Assembly: GCA_017557605.1 (NCBI GenBank)
Contig: JAFYYJ010000119.1
Span: 33,415 to 97,414, forward strand
DNA length: 64,000 nucleotides
Origin: Salinivirgaceae bacterium
GTDB taxonomy: Bacteria > Bacteroidota > Bacteroidia > Bacteroidales > SZUA-534
Direction: 5' to 3'
Under the pieces are notes generated by a model that searched no databases, was not told the DNA's origin, and was given only the letters and a program-made list of their open reading frames with translations. The translations under genes and the position numbers were made by a program. Shown in pieces: positions 45,986 through 53,944 of this stretch (position 1 is its first letter; every line of letters begins with the position of its first letter).

Positions 45986-48001
45986 ATGAGTACAAACGCA
46001 ACAAATCTGGCTGCCAACAACATTCGTATCTTGGCAGCGTCGATGGTCGAGAAGGCCAAATCGGGACACCCGGGCGGTGCTATGGGTGGTGCCGATTTCA
46101 TCAATGTTCTTTATTCGGAATTCCTGCAGTACGACCCACAGAATCCGTCATGGATTGGTCGCGACCGCTTCTTCCTTGACCCCGGCCACATGGCACCAAT
46201 GCTTTACGCTCAATTGGCTCTGACCGGCAAATATTCACTCGACGAACTGGCTCAACTGCGTCAATGGGGCTCACCAACCACTGGTCACCCAGAATTCGAC
46301 ATCGCACGTGGCGTTGAGAACACTTCAGGCCCACTCGGACAAGGCCACAGCTACGCTGTTGGTGCAGCCATCGCAGCTAAATTCCTTGCCGCTCACACTG
46401 GCAACCCGACTTTCGAGAAGGAAACCATCTATGCCTACATCTCTGACGGTGGTGTTCAGGAAGAGATTTCGCAAGGTTCGGCTCGTATTGCCGGTGTTCT
46501 TGGTCTGGACAACCTGGTAATGTTCTACGACTCGAACGACATCCAACTTTCGACTGAAACAAAGGCAGTTATGAACGAAGACACTGCCGCTAAATATCGC
46601 GCTCTCGGTTGGGAGGTTATCGAAATCAACGGTAACGACGCCGACCAAATCCGCAAGGCACTGGCACAGGCCAAAGCCGTGAAGGGCAAACCGGCTCTCA
46701 TCATCGGTAAGTGCATTATGGGCAAGGGCGCTTTGAAAGAGGACGGTTCTTCTTATGAGCGCAACTGCAAGACTCACGGCGCACCGCTCGGTGGCGACGC
46801 TTACAAGAACACCATCAAGAACCTTGGCGGTGACCCGGAGAATCCGTTCGTTATCTTCCCTGAGGTTAAGGAACTCTACGCAAAACGCGCTGAGGAACTG
46901 AAGAAGATTGTTGCTGACCGCTACGCTGAAGAGAAAGCTTGGGCATCGGCTAACGCTGACAAGGCTGCTCAACTGACCGAATGGTTCAGCGGCAAGGCTC
47001 CGAAAATCGACTGGAGCAAAGTTCAACAGAAAGACAACGACGCTACTCGTAACGCAAGCGCTGCCTGCTTGAGCGTTTTGGCAGAGCAAGTTCCGAATAT
47101 GATTTGCGCATCGGCCGACTTGTCGAACTCTGACAAGACCGACGGCTTCCTGAAGAAGACCACATCGTTCACAAAGGGCGATTTTTCGGGCGCATTCTTC
47201 CAGGCTGGTGTTGCCGAGCTGACAATGGCTTGCTGCTGCATCGGTATGGCTCTGCACGGTGGTGTTATCCCGGCTTGCGGAACATTCTTTGTATTCTCTG
47301 ACTATATGAAACCGGCTGTCCGTATGGCCGCTTTGATGCAATTGCCTGTTAAGTTCATCTGGACACACGACGCATTCCGTGTTGGTGAGGATGGACCTAC
47401 CCACGAGCCAGTGGAGCAAGAGGCTCAAATCCGCCTGATGGAGAAACTGAAAAACCACAAGGGACAAAACTCTATGCTGGTTCTTCGTCCGGCCGACGCA
47501 CAAGAGACCACAGCCGCTTGGAAGCTTGCAATGGAGAACACTGCAACCCCAACCGCTTTGATTCTCTCTCGTCAGAATATCAACAACCTGCCAGCCGGAA
47601 ACGACTATTCGCAGGCTGCCAAAGGCGCTTACATTGTTGCCGGAAGCGATGCCAATCCTGATGTTATTCTGGTTGCCAGCGGTTCAGAAGTTTCGACACT
47701 TGTTGCCGGAGCCGAACTTATCCGCAAAGACGGCAAGAAGGTTTGCATTGTCAGCGTTCCGTCGGAAGGCTTGTTCCGCAGCCAGAGCAAAGACTACCAG
47801 AAGAGCATTCTGCCTGCAGGCGTTAAGAAATTCGGCTTGACCGCTGGTCTGCCGGTTAACCTGCAAGGTCTTGTTCCTGAAAGCGAAGGCGCTGTTTGGG
47901 GCTTGGAGAGCTTCGGTTTCTCGGCACCTTACAAAGTGCTCGACGAGAAACTTGGTTTCACTGCCGAGAATGTTTACAATCAAGTTAAGAAGTTGTTCTA
48001 A
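45986..48001 (+). CDS. tkt: Transketolase
   Basis: 671 residues; moves two-carbon units between pentose-phosphate sugars with thiamine pyrophosphate. N-terminal KAKSGHPGGAMGGADF holds the His ligand, the TPP motif is SDGGVQEEISQGSARI with the later Asn in YDSNDIQLS, and the transketolase central domain has WTHDAFRVGEDGPTHEPVEQ. Codon use is strongly biased, as for a highly expressed gene. Own promoter and terminator. It is the last core gene before the island. Confidence 0.97.
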   Translation: MSTNATNLAANNIRILAASMVEKAKSGHPGGAMGGADFINVLYSEFLQYDPQNPSWIGRDRFFLDPGHMAPMLYAQLALTGKYSLDELAQLRQWGSPTTGHPEFDIARGVENTSGPLGQGHSYAVGAAIAAKFLAAHTGNPTFEKETIYAYISDGGVQEEISQGSARIAGVLGLDNLVMFYDSNDIQLSTETKAVMNEDTAAKYRALGWEVIEINGNDADQIRKALAQAKAVKGKPALIIGKCIMGKGALKEDGSSYERNCKTHGAPLGGDAYKNTIKNLGGDPENPFVIFPEVKELYAKRAEELKKIVADRYAEEKAWASANADKAAQLTEWFSGKAPKIDWSKVQQKDNDATRNASAACLSVLAEQVPNMICASADLSNSDKTDGFLKKTTSFTKGDFSGAFFQAGVAELTMACCCIGMALHGGVIPACGTFFVFSDYMKPAVRMAALMQLPVKFIWTHDAFRVGEDGPTHEPVEQEAQIRLMEKLKNHKGQNSMLVLRPADAQETTAAWKLAMENTATPTALILSRQNINNLPAGNDYSQAAKGAYIVAGSDANPDVILVASGSEVSTLVAGAELIRKDGKKVCIVSVPSEGLFRSQSKDYQKSILPAGVKKFGLTAGLPVNLQGLVPESEGAVWGLESFGFSAPYKVLDEKLGFTAENVYNQVKKLF

Positions 48002-48021
48002 TACAACATCTTACAATACGA

Positions 48022-48057
48022 AAAAGCCCTGCTCCGATTGGAGTGGGGCTTTTTTTA
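48022..48057 (+). terminator. Terminator of tkt
   Basis: AAAGCCC TG CTCC GATT GGAG TG GGGCTTT followed by T. It lies between tkt and the convergent first island gene. Confidence 0.88.
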
Positions 48058-48073
48058 TGTCATTAGGTAACAA

Positions 48074-48877
48074 TCACTTTATATCGCAGAAAGCGCCCCA
48101 CCGTGTTTCCGTGTGTTCAAAGTGAAATTTAACAATGTCGATGTTGCCATTAGGATTTTTTTCGACAAATAAATTTGTAATGCCCTTTGTAGGGTTGCCA
48201 TCTTCGTCAACGCTAATCCCATAATACTCATAGCGATGCAGCAACAACACTATATCAGTATAGTAATTCACGACATTTTCGAAACGTAAATCGTACATAT
48301 TAGGACAATGGCCTTCGCGCTGCGGCGACTCACAACTTCGTGTCAAACTGCTCAACGCAACAACGGGAATGTCCATATCGCGTGATAGCTGTCGTAGCTT
48401 TTCAGTGACCACGGCAGCTGTTATTTTGTTGCAACTGCCAGTGCCAATATTGCTGATATCCAACAAATTATCGATATATACAATGTCAATGTCCTCGATT
48501 TGCTTCAATCGGGCAATCTCGTAGCGCAACTCATTAATCTCAAATCCGTGATTACAATTGACAAATATCTGGGTTTCAAACTGATGTTCGCTATTTCCTT
48601 TGCCAAGAATGCTACTGATGTTCTGCAATCGGTCAAAGATTTCGGTTTCAGAGAGTGTGACGCTGAAAAAAGCAACTTTCTTTCCTGTACGCGCTTGATT
48701 GTACGCGCACGTCAGCGCAAACGAGCGCCTGCCCATTGCAGGCCGCCCGGCAAGCACCACTAAATTTGAATTGTGAAAGCCATCGGTAATTTTATCCAGA
48801 GCATCAATTCCCGACATCACACCTTGTTCTTTGCTTATGTCCTCTTTCTGTACTTCTGATAGCAATTTTGTGGTCAT
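48074..48877 (-). CDS. DnaB C-domain protein with degenerate ATPase motifs (copy 1)
   Basis: 267 residues that align with the RecA-like C-terminal domain of replicative helicase DnaB; the N-terminal primase-binding domain is absent. The Walker A is GRPAMGRRS at 44-52, where DnaB has GKT: the Lys and Thr are both Arg. The catalytic Glu of FSLEMS is Thr (FSVTLS, residue 74), and the Gln of LSQLNR is Ser (LSSLTR). The Walker B Asp (VYIDNL) and the Arg of LLLHRYEYY are kept. ATP hydrolysis is therefore unlikely. It ends the minus-strand island. Paralogue at 56759. Confidence 0.85.
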   Translation of the reverse strand: MTTKLLSEVQKEDISKEQGVMSGIDALDKITDGFHNSNLVVLAGRPAMGRRSFALTCAYNQARTGKKVAFFSVTLSETEIFDRLQNISSILGKGNSEHQFETQIFVNCNHGFEINELRYEIARLKQIEDIDIVYIDNLLDISNIGTGSCNKITAAVVTEKLRQLSRDMDIPVVALSSLTRSCESPQREGHCPNMYDLRFENVVNYYTDIVLLLHRYEYYGISVDEDGNPTKGITNLFVEKNPNGNIDIVKFHFEHTETRWGAFCDIK

Positions 48878-48940
48878 ATTTCATTGATTTTAATTTGTTT
48901 ATACATAACTATTTCTCAAATGATTCAGCAAGATGAGTTT

Positions 48941-49462
48941 CTAATGATTGTCCGCTCCGTTATTAATCTCAACATTTTGTTCCCCGCACATTCCTTCGGC
49001 CTCGCAGCGCAGCCGAATCCATTTGCGGAACCATTCAGGCTCGTTCTCGATATTGTCAAGCAACGGGCGCAGACGGCGCTTGCCAACTCGTTTGTCGAGT
49101 ACGGCCAACAGACGGATAAAATAGTTGTCGTGTGTAAATGCCTCGTCAATAGACATACTTAAGAATTTGCCGATAAATTGAGGTGCGCCAAAGCCGAAAT
49201 CGCATCTGACAAAACCCGTTTCACGAATCAATTCTTCTTCAGTTTTTTTGTTTGACCGCCTATAGAGGTAGCCATAAATATTTGGATTGGTGCAAAACAG
49301 AGCCTTCCCGTCAACAATAATGGACAACACGTCCATTTCTGTGTGCCAATCAGGTTTCTTTTTGTTAATCTTCGTATGATAGACATCGTAATGGTAATCG
49401 ACACGGTCTTTCAAACTATCAGCAAGTTTGCTTTTCAATATTTGTCTTGTCTTGCTCCACAT
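48941..49462 (-). CDS. SF0329-like protein (copy 1)
   Basis: 173 residues beginning MWSKTRQILKSKLADSLKDR, the start typical of the SF0329 family, followed by a short beta-rich middle and the conserved RLLAVLDKRVGKRRLRPLL. Function unknown; homologues occur in scattered bacteria, often in accessory regions. The C-terminal ~65 residues are almost identical to those of the copy at 50638. No signal peptide or membrane segment. Confidence 0.75.
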   Translation of the reverse strand: MWSKTRQILKSKLADSLKDRVDYHYDVYHTKINKKKPDWHTEMDVLSIIVDGKALFCTNPNIYGYLYRRSNKKTEEELIRETGFVRCDFGFGAPQFIGKFLSMSIDEAFTHDNYFIRLLAVLDKRVGKRRLRPLLDNIENEPEWFRKWIRLRCEAEGMCGEQNVEINNGADNH

Positions 49463-49482
49463 AGGATTAGTTTTTAAGGTTA

Positions 49483-49713
49483 TTATTCACTTTCATATCT
49501 CTCAACGTGAAATCTCTTACCAAAAAGACCTTTGGGGTTTTTCAATATTGACAAGTAGAGTGCATCAATATCTGCCTGTGTTTCACCGTGTTCGTTCTCT
49601 TTGGTGAAATAGTCGGTGTCACCTCGGCGCTTTGCGTCCTCAATAACTTGCTCCAGTCTTTTGATTGCCGCCTGTATGTCTTTGCGGATTTTGCTGTTTT
49701 TCGGTTTTCTCAT
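49483..49713 (-). CDS. Small hypothetical protein
   Basis: 76 residues from ATG 49713: MRKPKNSKIRKDIQAAIKRL at the start, a predicted amphipathic helix, then a mixed C-terminal part ending FHVERYESE. The start is set by the leader CTTACAACTATGA, which is shared exactly with the WYL regulator at 62522; longer in-frame starts at 49743 and 49764 run into the upstream repeat element. Unknown function. Confidence 0.6.
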   Translation of the reverse strand: MRKPKNSKIRKDIQAAIKRLEQVIEDAKRRGDTDYFTKENEHGETQADIDALYLSILKNPKGLFGKRFHVERYESE

Positions 49714-49762
49714 AGTTGTAAGTTTTATGTCGTTCAACTTCATTTTCCGCAAATAAAACCTC

Positions 49763-49792
49763 AACCTGCGCGAGATTGCGGCAGAGGTTTTG
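49763..49792 (-). repeat. Island repeat element, copy a
   Basis: Plus-strand core AACCTGCGCGAGATTGCGGC then AGAGGTTTTG. On the minus strand it lies about 50-80 bases 5' of the small hypothetical gene and is followed by TTTTATTTGCGG. A second shared block, CGGTACCGCTTCGCGAGAA, flanks it at about 49800 and recurs at copy d. Confidence 0.85.
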
Positions 49793-49904
49793 TTTTTTCG
49801 GTACCGCTTCGCGAGAAATTTTAATAAAATTTATAAAAATTTGATTTTTAAAATTTTATAACAATTTTTCTAAAAATTTCAGCCCGCAAGGGCATACCCG
49901 AAAA

Positions 49905-50564
49905 TCAACCAAAATCGCCCGTTTTTGTAAACTCTACATTGATTTCAGTCTCAAACTCGCGCACATAAATAAAATCAGTAATAGCAAAATTCATATGCTC
50001 GAATATGTTATGGAAAGCGCTTGTAAGGTGCAGGTCTTTGGTAAGTTCGCGGTCCAAGCCTTCGTTCCAGTTGGGAGGCGGACATTCCATACCAATATAA
50101 CCGTCGAACGAATCGTTAATGTCCGACGGAAAACTGAGCGCGGGAAGGCCAATGCCTTCCTCATACAAAGGATTCCAGCCATAATCGTTAATAGCGCACC
50201 ACAACTCCCAGCGGTCGTCACCTTGAATTGGGTGAAGTTTCGGGTAACTGCCCAAAAAGCACTTTGCTGTCAGACTTATCTCATCGCCATAAGATTTATT
50301 GCCACAGATATTCTTCCAAATGTTGTGTGCACGGTCATACAAATCGCGAAGAGCGTTACGTAAGGCATTGTCGAAGGCAATAATGTCGGGCAGAATCTCC
50401 GCTTGATTCTGCAACACCTGGTGGTTGATAATGCGTTTCCGCAACTCTAAAAGGCTTTTCTGTTGTGTATAGTCATCAAACCTAATGTTGCCTTTAAACA
50501 CTCTGACAATCAGTTCTTCCGATTCCTTTACGGGATAGCTTTCAAGAATTTCTTTTACTGTCAT
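49905..50564 (-). CDS. Hypothetical protein of the island
   Basis: A 219-residue soluble, acidic protein beginning MTVKEILESYPVKESEELIV. It has Trp-rich stretches (DDRWELWCAINDYGWNP) and a Pro-rich turn (ECPPPNWNEGLD). No family recognised, no signal peptide. The leader TTAAAAACTAAAAGATTATG is of the same A-rich type as its neighbours. A degenerate repeat element lies 35 bases upstream. Confidence 0.7.
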   Translation of the reverse strand: MTVKEILESYPVKESEELIVRVFKGNIRFDDYTQQKSLLELRKRIINHQVLQNQAEILPDIIAFDNALRNALRDLYDRAHNIWKNICGNKSYGDEISLTAKCFLGSYPKLHPIQGDDRWELWCAINDYGWNPLYEEGIGLPALSFPSDINDSFDGYIGMECPPPNWNEGLDRELTKDLHLTSAFHNIFEHMNFAITDFIYVREFETEINVEFTKTGDFG

Positions 50565-50600
50565 AATCTTTTAGTTTTTAAGGGTTCAACATAAAATTTG

Positions 50601-50630
50601 GTACAATGCGAGATTGCAGCATAGGGTTCG
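50601..50630 (-). repeat. Island repeat element, copy f (degenerate)
   Basis: TGCGAGATTGCAGCATAGGGTT keeps the core of the element with three or four changes and is followed by the same TTTAATTATTTT tail seen at copy d. It lies 5' of the 49905-50564 gene. Confidence 0.6.
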
Positions 50631-50637
50631 AGAAAGT

Positions 50638-51153
50638 TTAATTATTTTGATTTTCTTCAGTTTGTTTACCGCACAAACCTTCAGCCTCACAGCGCAGCCG
50701 AATCCATTTGCGGAACCATTCGGGCTCATTTTCAATATTATCGAGCAACGGGCGCAGGCGGCGCTTGCCAACGCGACTGTCGAGCACGGCCAAAAGGCGA
50801 ATGAAGTAGTTGGCATTCGTAAATGCCTCGTCAATTGAAAGAACATTTAGATATTGGTGAATATTATCCGTTACGTCATACTCGGGATATTCACGTTTGC
50901 CTACACTCACCAGACCTGTGTCGCGAACCATCTCTATTTGAGCCGTATCGCTGTCGCCAATCACTTTTGCCCGTTTTTCCCTTTCTATAAAAGCGTTCGG
51001 ATTACTGGCGAACCACACCTCACCGTCAACGTGAATATACATCACATGAAGTTCGGAATAATATGTCCGCTTCACCGCAAAACTGTAACTCACCCTATTT
51101 TTCAGGCAATCAGCCAGTCGCTGTTCCAATGCCCATCTTGTTTTGCTCCACAT
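50638..51153 (-). CDS. SF0329-like protein (copy 2)
   Basis: 171 residues, MWSKTRWALEQRLADCLKNR at the start. The N-terminal two thirds differ clearly from copy 1, but from SIDEAFT to the end (RVGKRRLRPLLDNIENEPEW and following) they are nearly the same. This pattern fits duplication followed by divergence of the front part, or conversion of the rear part. Function unknown. Confidence 0.75.
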   Translation of the reverse strand: MWSKTRWALEQRLADCLKNRVSYSFAVKRTYYSELHVMYIHVDGEVWFASNPNAFIEREKRAKVIGDSDTAQIEMVRDTGLVSVGKREYPEYDVTDNIHQYLNVLSIDEAFTNANYFIRLLAVLDSRVGKRRLRPLLDNIENEPEWFRKWIRLRCEAEGLCGKQTEENQNN

Positions 51154-51202
51154 AGCATTAGTTATTAATGTTTTAACTTATTTTTTCTGCAAATAAAACA
51201 GC

Positions 51203-51232
51203 GACCTACGCGAGATTGCGGCAGAGGTTTTG
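51203..51232 (-). repeat. Island repeat element, copy b
   Basis: Plus-strand ACCTACGCGAGATTGCGGCA then GAGGTTTTGG. It lies 50 bases 5' of the second SF0329-like gene on the minus strand, followed by TTTTATTTGCAG. Confidence 0.85.
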
Positions 51233-51272
51233 GAAATTTTTAATTTTTTTTGTTTTTGGACCAGATTACATA

Positions 51273-51303
51273 GAAAAAACGGCAACCATTTGGCTGCCGT
51301 TTC
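51273..51303 (-). terminator. Terminator of the 66-residue protein gene
   Basis: Stem AACGGCA / TGCCGTT with inner CC/GG; on the minus strand followed by TTTTTTC. 21 bases after the stop. Confidence 0.85.
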
Positions 51304-51323
51304 CTTTTAAAAGAAGAGCAATA

Positions 51324-51524
51324 TCAACCTACATATTTTGAAGAAAGTTGATTGCCCTTTTCGTCATAAACACGAACATAACTACCTTCTTTAACACTAA
51401 ATGAAGTGCCTGTATATCCCATTAATCTGTCATTAGGGCGATTAATGTATTTACTACACAGTTGATTTCCCCTTTCGTCATAAGCGCGAACGTAAGAACC
51501 TTCTTCAATTACTGAACCAATCAT
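51324..51524 (-). CDS. 66-residue protein made of two near-identical repeats
   Basis: The units EEGSYVRAYDERGNQLCSKY and KEGSYVRVYDEKGNQLSSKY are 42 residues apart, separated by a linker containing MGYTGTSF. The pattern suggests two beta-hairpins of a small propeller- or SH3-like fold. It has its own terminator. Similar small proteins exist in other bacteria, but I know of no function. Confidence 0.7.
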   Translation of the reverse strand: MIGSVIEEGSYVRAYDERGNQLCSKYINRPNDRLMGYTGTSFSVKEGSYVRVYDEKGNQLSSKYVG

Positions 51525-51650
51525 AATTTTAAGTTTTAAAAATTAAACAATCATTTAAATTTTTTCATCCTTTAATGGCGGTTGAAATCTCCGAGAACAA
51601 TAATACCGAATAATGGTTTTCGTTCTTATGCGCATATGTCGTAACAAGTT

Positions 51651-51902
51651 CTACACATCTGTCGAAACTTTTTCGACATTTTCCATATAGTCCGCCAGTT
51701 CGTTGAAAAAATTATGCTGCAGAGCCCTACTTATGCGTTTAAGAAGCTCAATGTCAATATATTGTCGGTTGAAAATGCAGTAACAATTGGTGCGGTCGCA
51801 GTTAATGGATTCGGCAAGCCAGGCCACAGTCCTTTTCTGCCGCTTCAACTCCTGCCGAATCAGTCTGCCAAGGTGAAAGTCCGTTTCCGCTTTCTCTGCC
51901 AT
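51651..51902 (-). CDS. Small XRE-like helix-turn-helix protein
   Basis: 83 residues from ATG 51902. The core LGRLIRQELKRQKRTVAWLA then DRTNCYCIFNRQYIDIELL fits an XRE-type HTH (five short helices), usually a DNA-binding regulator. It follows the structured RNA at 51945-52060 in the same direction, so that RNA may be its leader. The partner or target is unknown. Confidence 0.7.
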   Translation of the reverse strand: MAEKAETDFHLGRLIRQELKRQKRTVAWLAESINCDRTNCYCIFNRQYIDIELLKRISRALQHNFFNELADYMENVEKVSTDV

Positions 51903-51944
51903 ATTGTTAAGAGTTAGTTCAGACTTCAAACTCTTATGGCATAA

Positions 51945-52060
51945 GCAAATAAAAAAGCGTTCGCCGTTTCCAGTTAATATGCTTATTTAGAAACTGTCGG
52001 CTCCGCCAAGAACCTTTTAACGATAAATAAGCACGAAAACGGCTCACGCCCGAAGACGTG
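51945..52060 (-). ncRNA. Candidate structured RNA with three nested stems
   Basis: The outer stem is GCGT-tc-GCCGTTT (51957-51969) with AAACGGC-tc-ACGC (52037-52049). The middle stem is GCTTATTTA (51981-51989) with TAAATAAGC (52024-52032). The inner stem is GGCTC (51999-52003) with GAACC (52010-52014), which pairs fully only on the minus strand through a G-U pair. On the minus strand the outer stem is followed by TTTTTTATTTG. It could be a terminator-ending small RNA, or the leader of the XRE-like gene. No known family matched from memory. Confidence 0.5.
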
Positions 52061-52193
52061 AACCTTTCGCAACTTACTCTCTCGTTATAAAAAATAAAGG
52101 CGGATTTTACAGTTTCGAGAATAAGAGCGTAAAGCCCTAATTAATAATATATTGAGTTAATTTTTTTCTGTTCCTTATGTAAGTTTTTATATT

Positions 52194-53711
52194 TTATTGT
52201 TTTTCAATCACTTTCCAATAACCAGTTTTGTCGGAACCTATACGTTCTATCAATCCCTTCTTCGTCAATGAGGCAAATAATCTTTCGGCTTGCCTTTGCG
52301 TCACATTGATTGCGTTAGCAACTTGTTTTGCAGTAACTCTCGAATCTTTTAATATCATTTTCAAAACAGATTGCTCATTTACACCGACATTTACACCGAC
52401 ATTTACACCGACATTTACAGGTGCATCTTTCCCGTTTACAGGTGCGTTTACAGGTGCATCTTTCTCGTTTATAGGTGCATTTTTACCATTTACAGTGCCA
52501 TTTACAGTGCCATTTTTACTATCAACCTTTTTCGCCGACTTCCAAAAGATAATCTTCACCGTATAACCATCGGACAGATACTCGGGCTCGGGAAGCCCTT
52601 GCTTGCGGCAGAGGTCAACCATACGGTTAACGCCCGTTCCCCAATTCTCTAAATAGGTTGAAAGGAAAAGCACTTGGGCGATAGTGTGATTATACGGGAA
52701 CGAATCGTGCGATTGCTTAATGTTGGCTGGCGTCAAACCGTGAGTGAAGCAGCCTGGGTTGGTGATTTCCACACGGTCGTCGTAAATGGCTAAACTGACG
52801 GTTGCGCTCAAATCGTCGTACCGCCTATGACAAATGGCGTTGGTCAATGCTTCGCGCAGTGCCTCAAACGGAATGTCTAAATGCTCCTCGCGGCGCAAAC
52901 CGACTATCTTTCCGCTCAAATTTAAATGCTTGAAACAGAATTCGATACCAGCGTCCAAAAGGTCGAAGAAATTACCTGCGGCACTTTTGTTGTCGATAAA
53001 CTCCATTTTGTCGGTTCCTCTGAAGCGCGCCATACGCAGCCGCAGTTGCGGATAGCCGTCAACGTTGGCGCCAAAAAGTGCCACCGCCGCGTTGGTGGGC
53101 TTGCCGTTTTGCAAGAGTTTGAACTTTGTGAGCAGAGTCTCAACACTGTCGCTTTCGGCCGAAGCATTAATGCGGCCACCAGCCACACCCGACCGCACCG
53201 TGCCACGAATGCGCTCCTCGCTCAAATCGGAAATGGCGATTCCGTCGGCAATTTGAGCGTCCCACGCGAACTTTACAGGACTGCTTCGGCGCAGACGCTC
53301 GTTGTACATATCGCGCGGCATTTGTTTGGTTGTGCTCTCAATCCTATAGTACGGGCAGCCTTGATAGGTATAAGGCACTTGCCCGTCTTTCCATTTATCG
53401 AAATGAAACACAATCAGTTGGCGGCCATCGCTATCAGGCAATTCCACGTATTCGGGTCTTGCGTCAATGGCGGGCTCAATCTTTGCCAACTCTTGTGCTA
53501 TCTCGCGTTGAGTGCTGTCGGTTACCTGTTGCCCCATTATTTTCAATGACACGGGGGCTATGCCAAATATCAGACATCCGCCTTCGGTATTCAAAAAAGC
53601 GCAAGCCGACTTCATACCGTCTTTCAACTCGCCAGTTGTTTTCTTCAACTCAAGCGTGCGGTGCTCGTTGCCTTTTATCAGCAGTTTTATATCTTCAATT
53701 GTCATAGCCAT
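52194..53711 (-). CDS. AlbA_2 / HATPase_c_4 regulator with C-terminal winged helix
   Basis: 505 residues from ATG 53711 (ATG 53705 also possible). N-terminal AlbA_2 (Schlafen-type) domain with HRTLELKKT and NTEGGCLIFGI; a GHKL-type ATPase-like domain with REALTNAICHRRYDD; a C-terminal wHTH (residues ~440-500). Between them lies a tandem linker of PVN/GVN units. Such proteins occur as regulators in accessory regions; the target is unknown. The gene has TATATTTG at 53747 and repeat element c further upstream. Confidence 0.85.
   Translation of the reverse strand: MAMTIEDIKLLIKGNEHRTLELKKTTGELKDGMKSACAFLNTEGGCLIFGIAPVSLKIMGQQVTDSTQREIAQELAKIEPAIDARPEYVELPDSDGRQLIVFHFDKWKDGQVPYTYQGCPYYRIESTTKQMPRDMYNERLRRSSPVKFAWDAQIADGIAISDLSEERIRGTVRSGVAGGRINASAESDSVETLLTKFKLLQNGKPTNAAVALFGANVDGYPQLRLRMARFRGTDKMEFIDNKSAAGNFFDLLDAGIEFCFKHLNLSGKIVGLRREEHLDIPFEALREALTNAICHRRYDDLSATVSLAIYDDRVEITNPGCFTHGLTPANIKQSHDSFPYNHTIAQVLFLSTYLENWGTGVNRMVDLCRKQGLPEPEYLSDGYTVKIIFWKSAKKVDSKNGTVNGTVNGKNAPINEKDAPVNAPVNGKDAPVNVGVNVGVNVGVNEQSVLKMILKDSRVTAKQVANAINVTQRQAERLFASLTKKGLIERIGSDKTGYWKVIEKQ
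52376..52520 (-). repeat. 12-bp tandem repeats encoding the VNVG linker
   Basis: Four units of CATTTACACCGA/G on the plus strand, then diverged copies (GTTTACAGGTGC, CATTTACAGTGC). They encode NVGVNVGVNVGV and APVNAPVN units. As units are 12 bp, copy number can vary without a frameshift and would change only the spacing between the ATPase-like and wHTH domains. Confidence 0.88.
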
Positions 53712-53746
53712 TATTCTCCGCCTTTGCATAATGCGAAAAGAGTAGT

Positions 53747-53754
53747 CAAATATA
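53747..53754 (-). promoter_or_regulatory. Putative -7 box of the AlbA_2 gene
   Basis: TATATTTG on the minus strand, 36 bases upstream of the ATG. A second match, TAACTTTG, lies at 53800-53807. Confidence 0.5.
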
Positions 53755-53872
53755 GGCGAAAAATGTTCTCGCCTTTTCCCGCTCTCGATATAACCTCTAC
53801 AAAGTTAATTACATTTTTCAAAGTTTGTGTTCAGCATCCTTGCTTTCAATTTGTCCGCCGCAAAGAAAACGA

Positions 53873-53903
53873 CAACCTGCGCGAGATTGCGGCAGAGGTT
53901 TTG
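53873..53903 (-). repeat. Island repeat element, copy c
   Basis: Plus-strand CAACCTGCGCGAGATTGCGG then CAGAGGTTTTG. It is the most distant copy, about 165 bases 5' of the AlbA_2 start, between that gene and the Fic gene. Confidence 0.85.
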
Positions 53904-53944
53904 AAAATTTTAGAAAAAAGTGAAAATAAGGTTTTCTCCAGCCG

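Noticed and set aside
46325..47503. 392-codon open frame antisense to transketolase
   Set aside because: The plus-strand transketolase is complete and strongly biased in codon use; the antisense frame has no recognisable motif.
51945..52060. Retron RNA
   Set aside because: The nested repeats recall a retron msr-msd layout, but no reverse transcriptase gene lies nearby.
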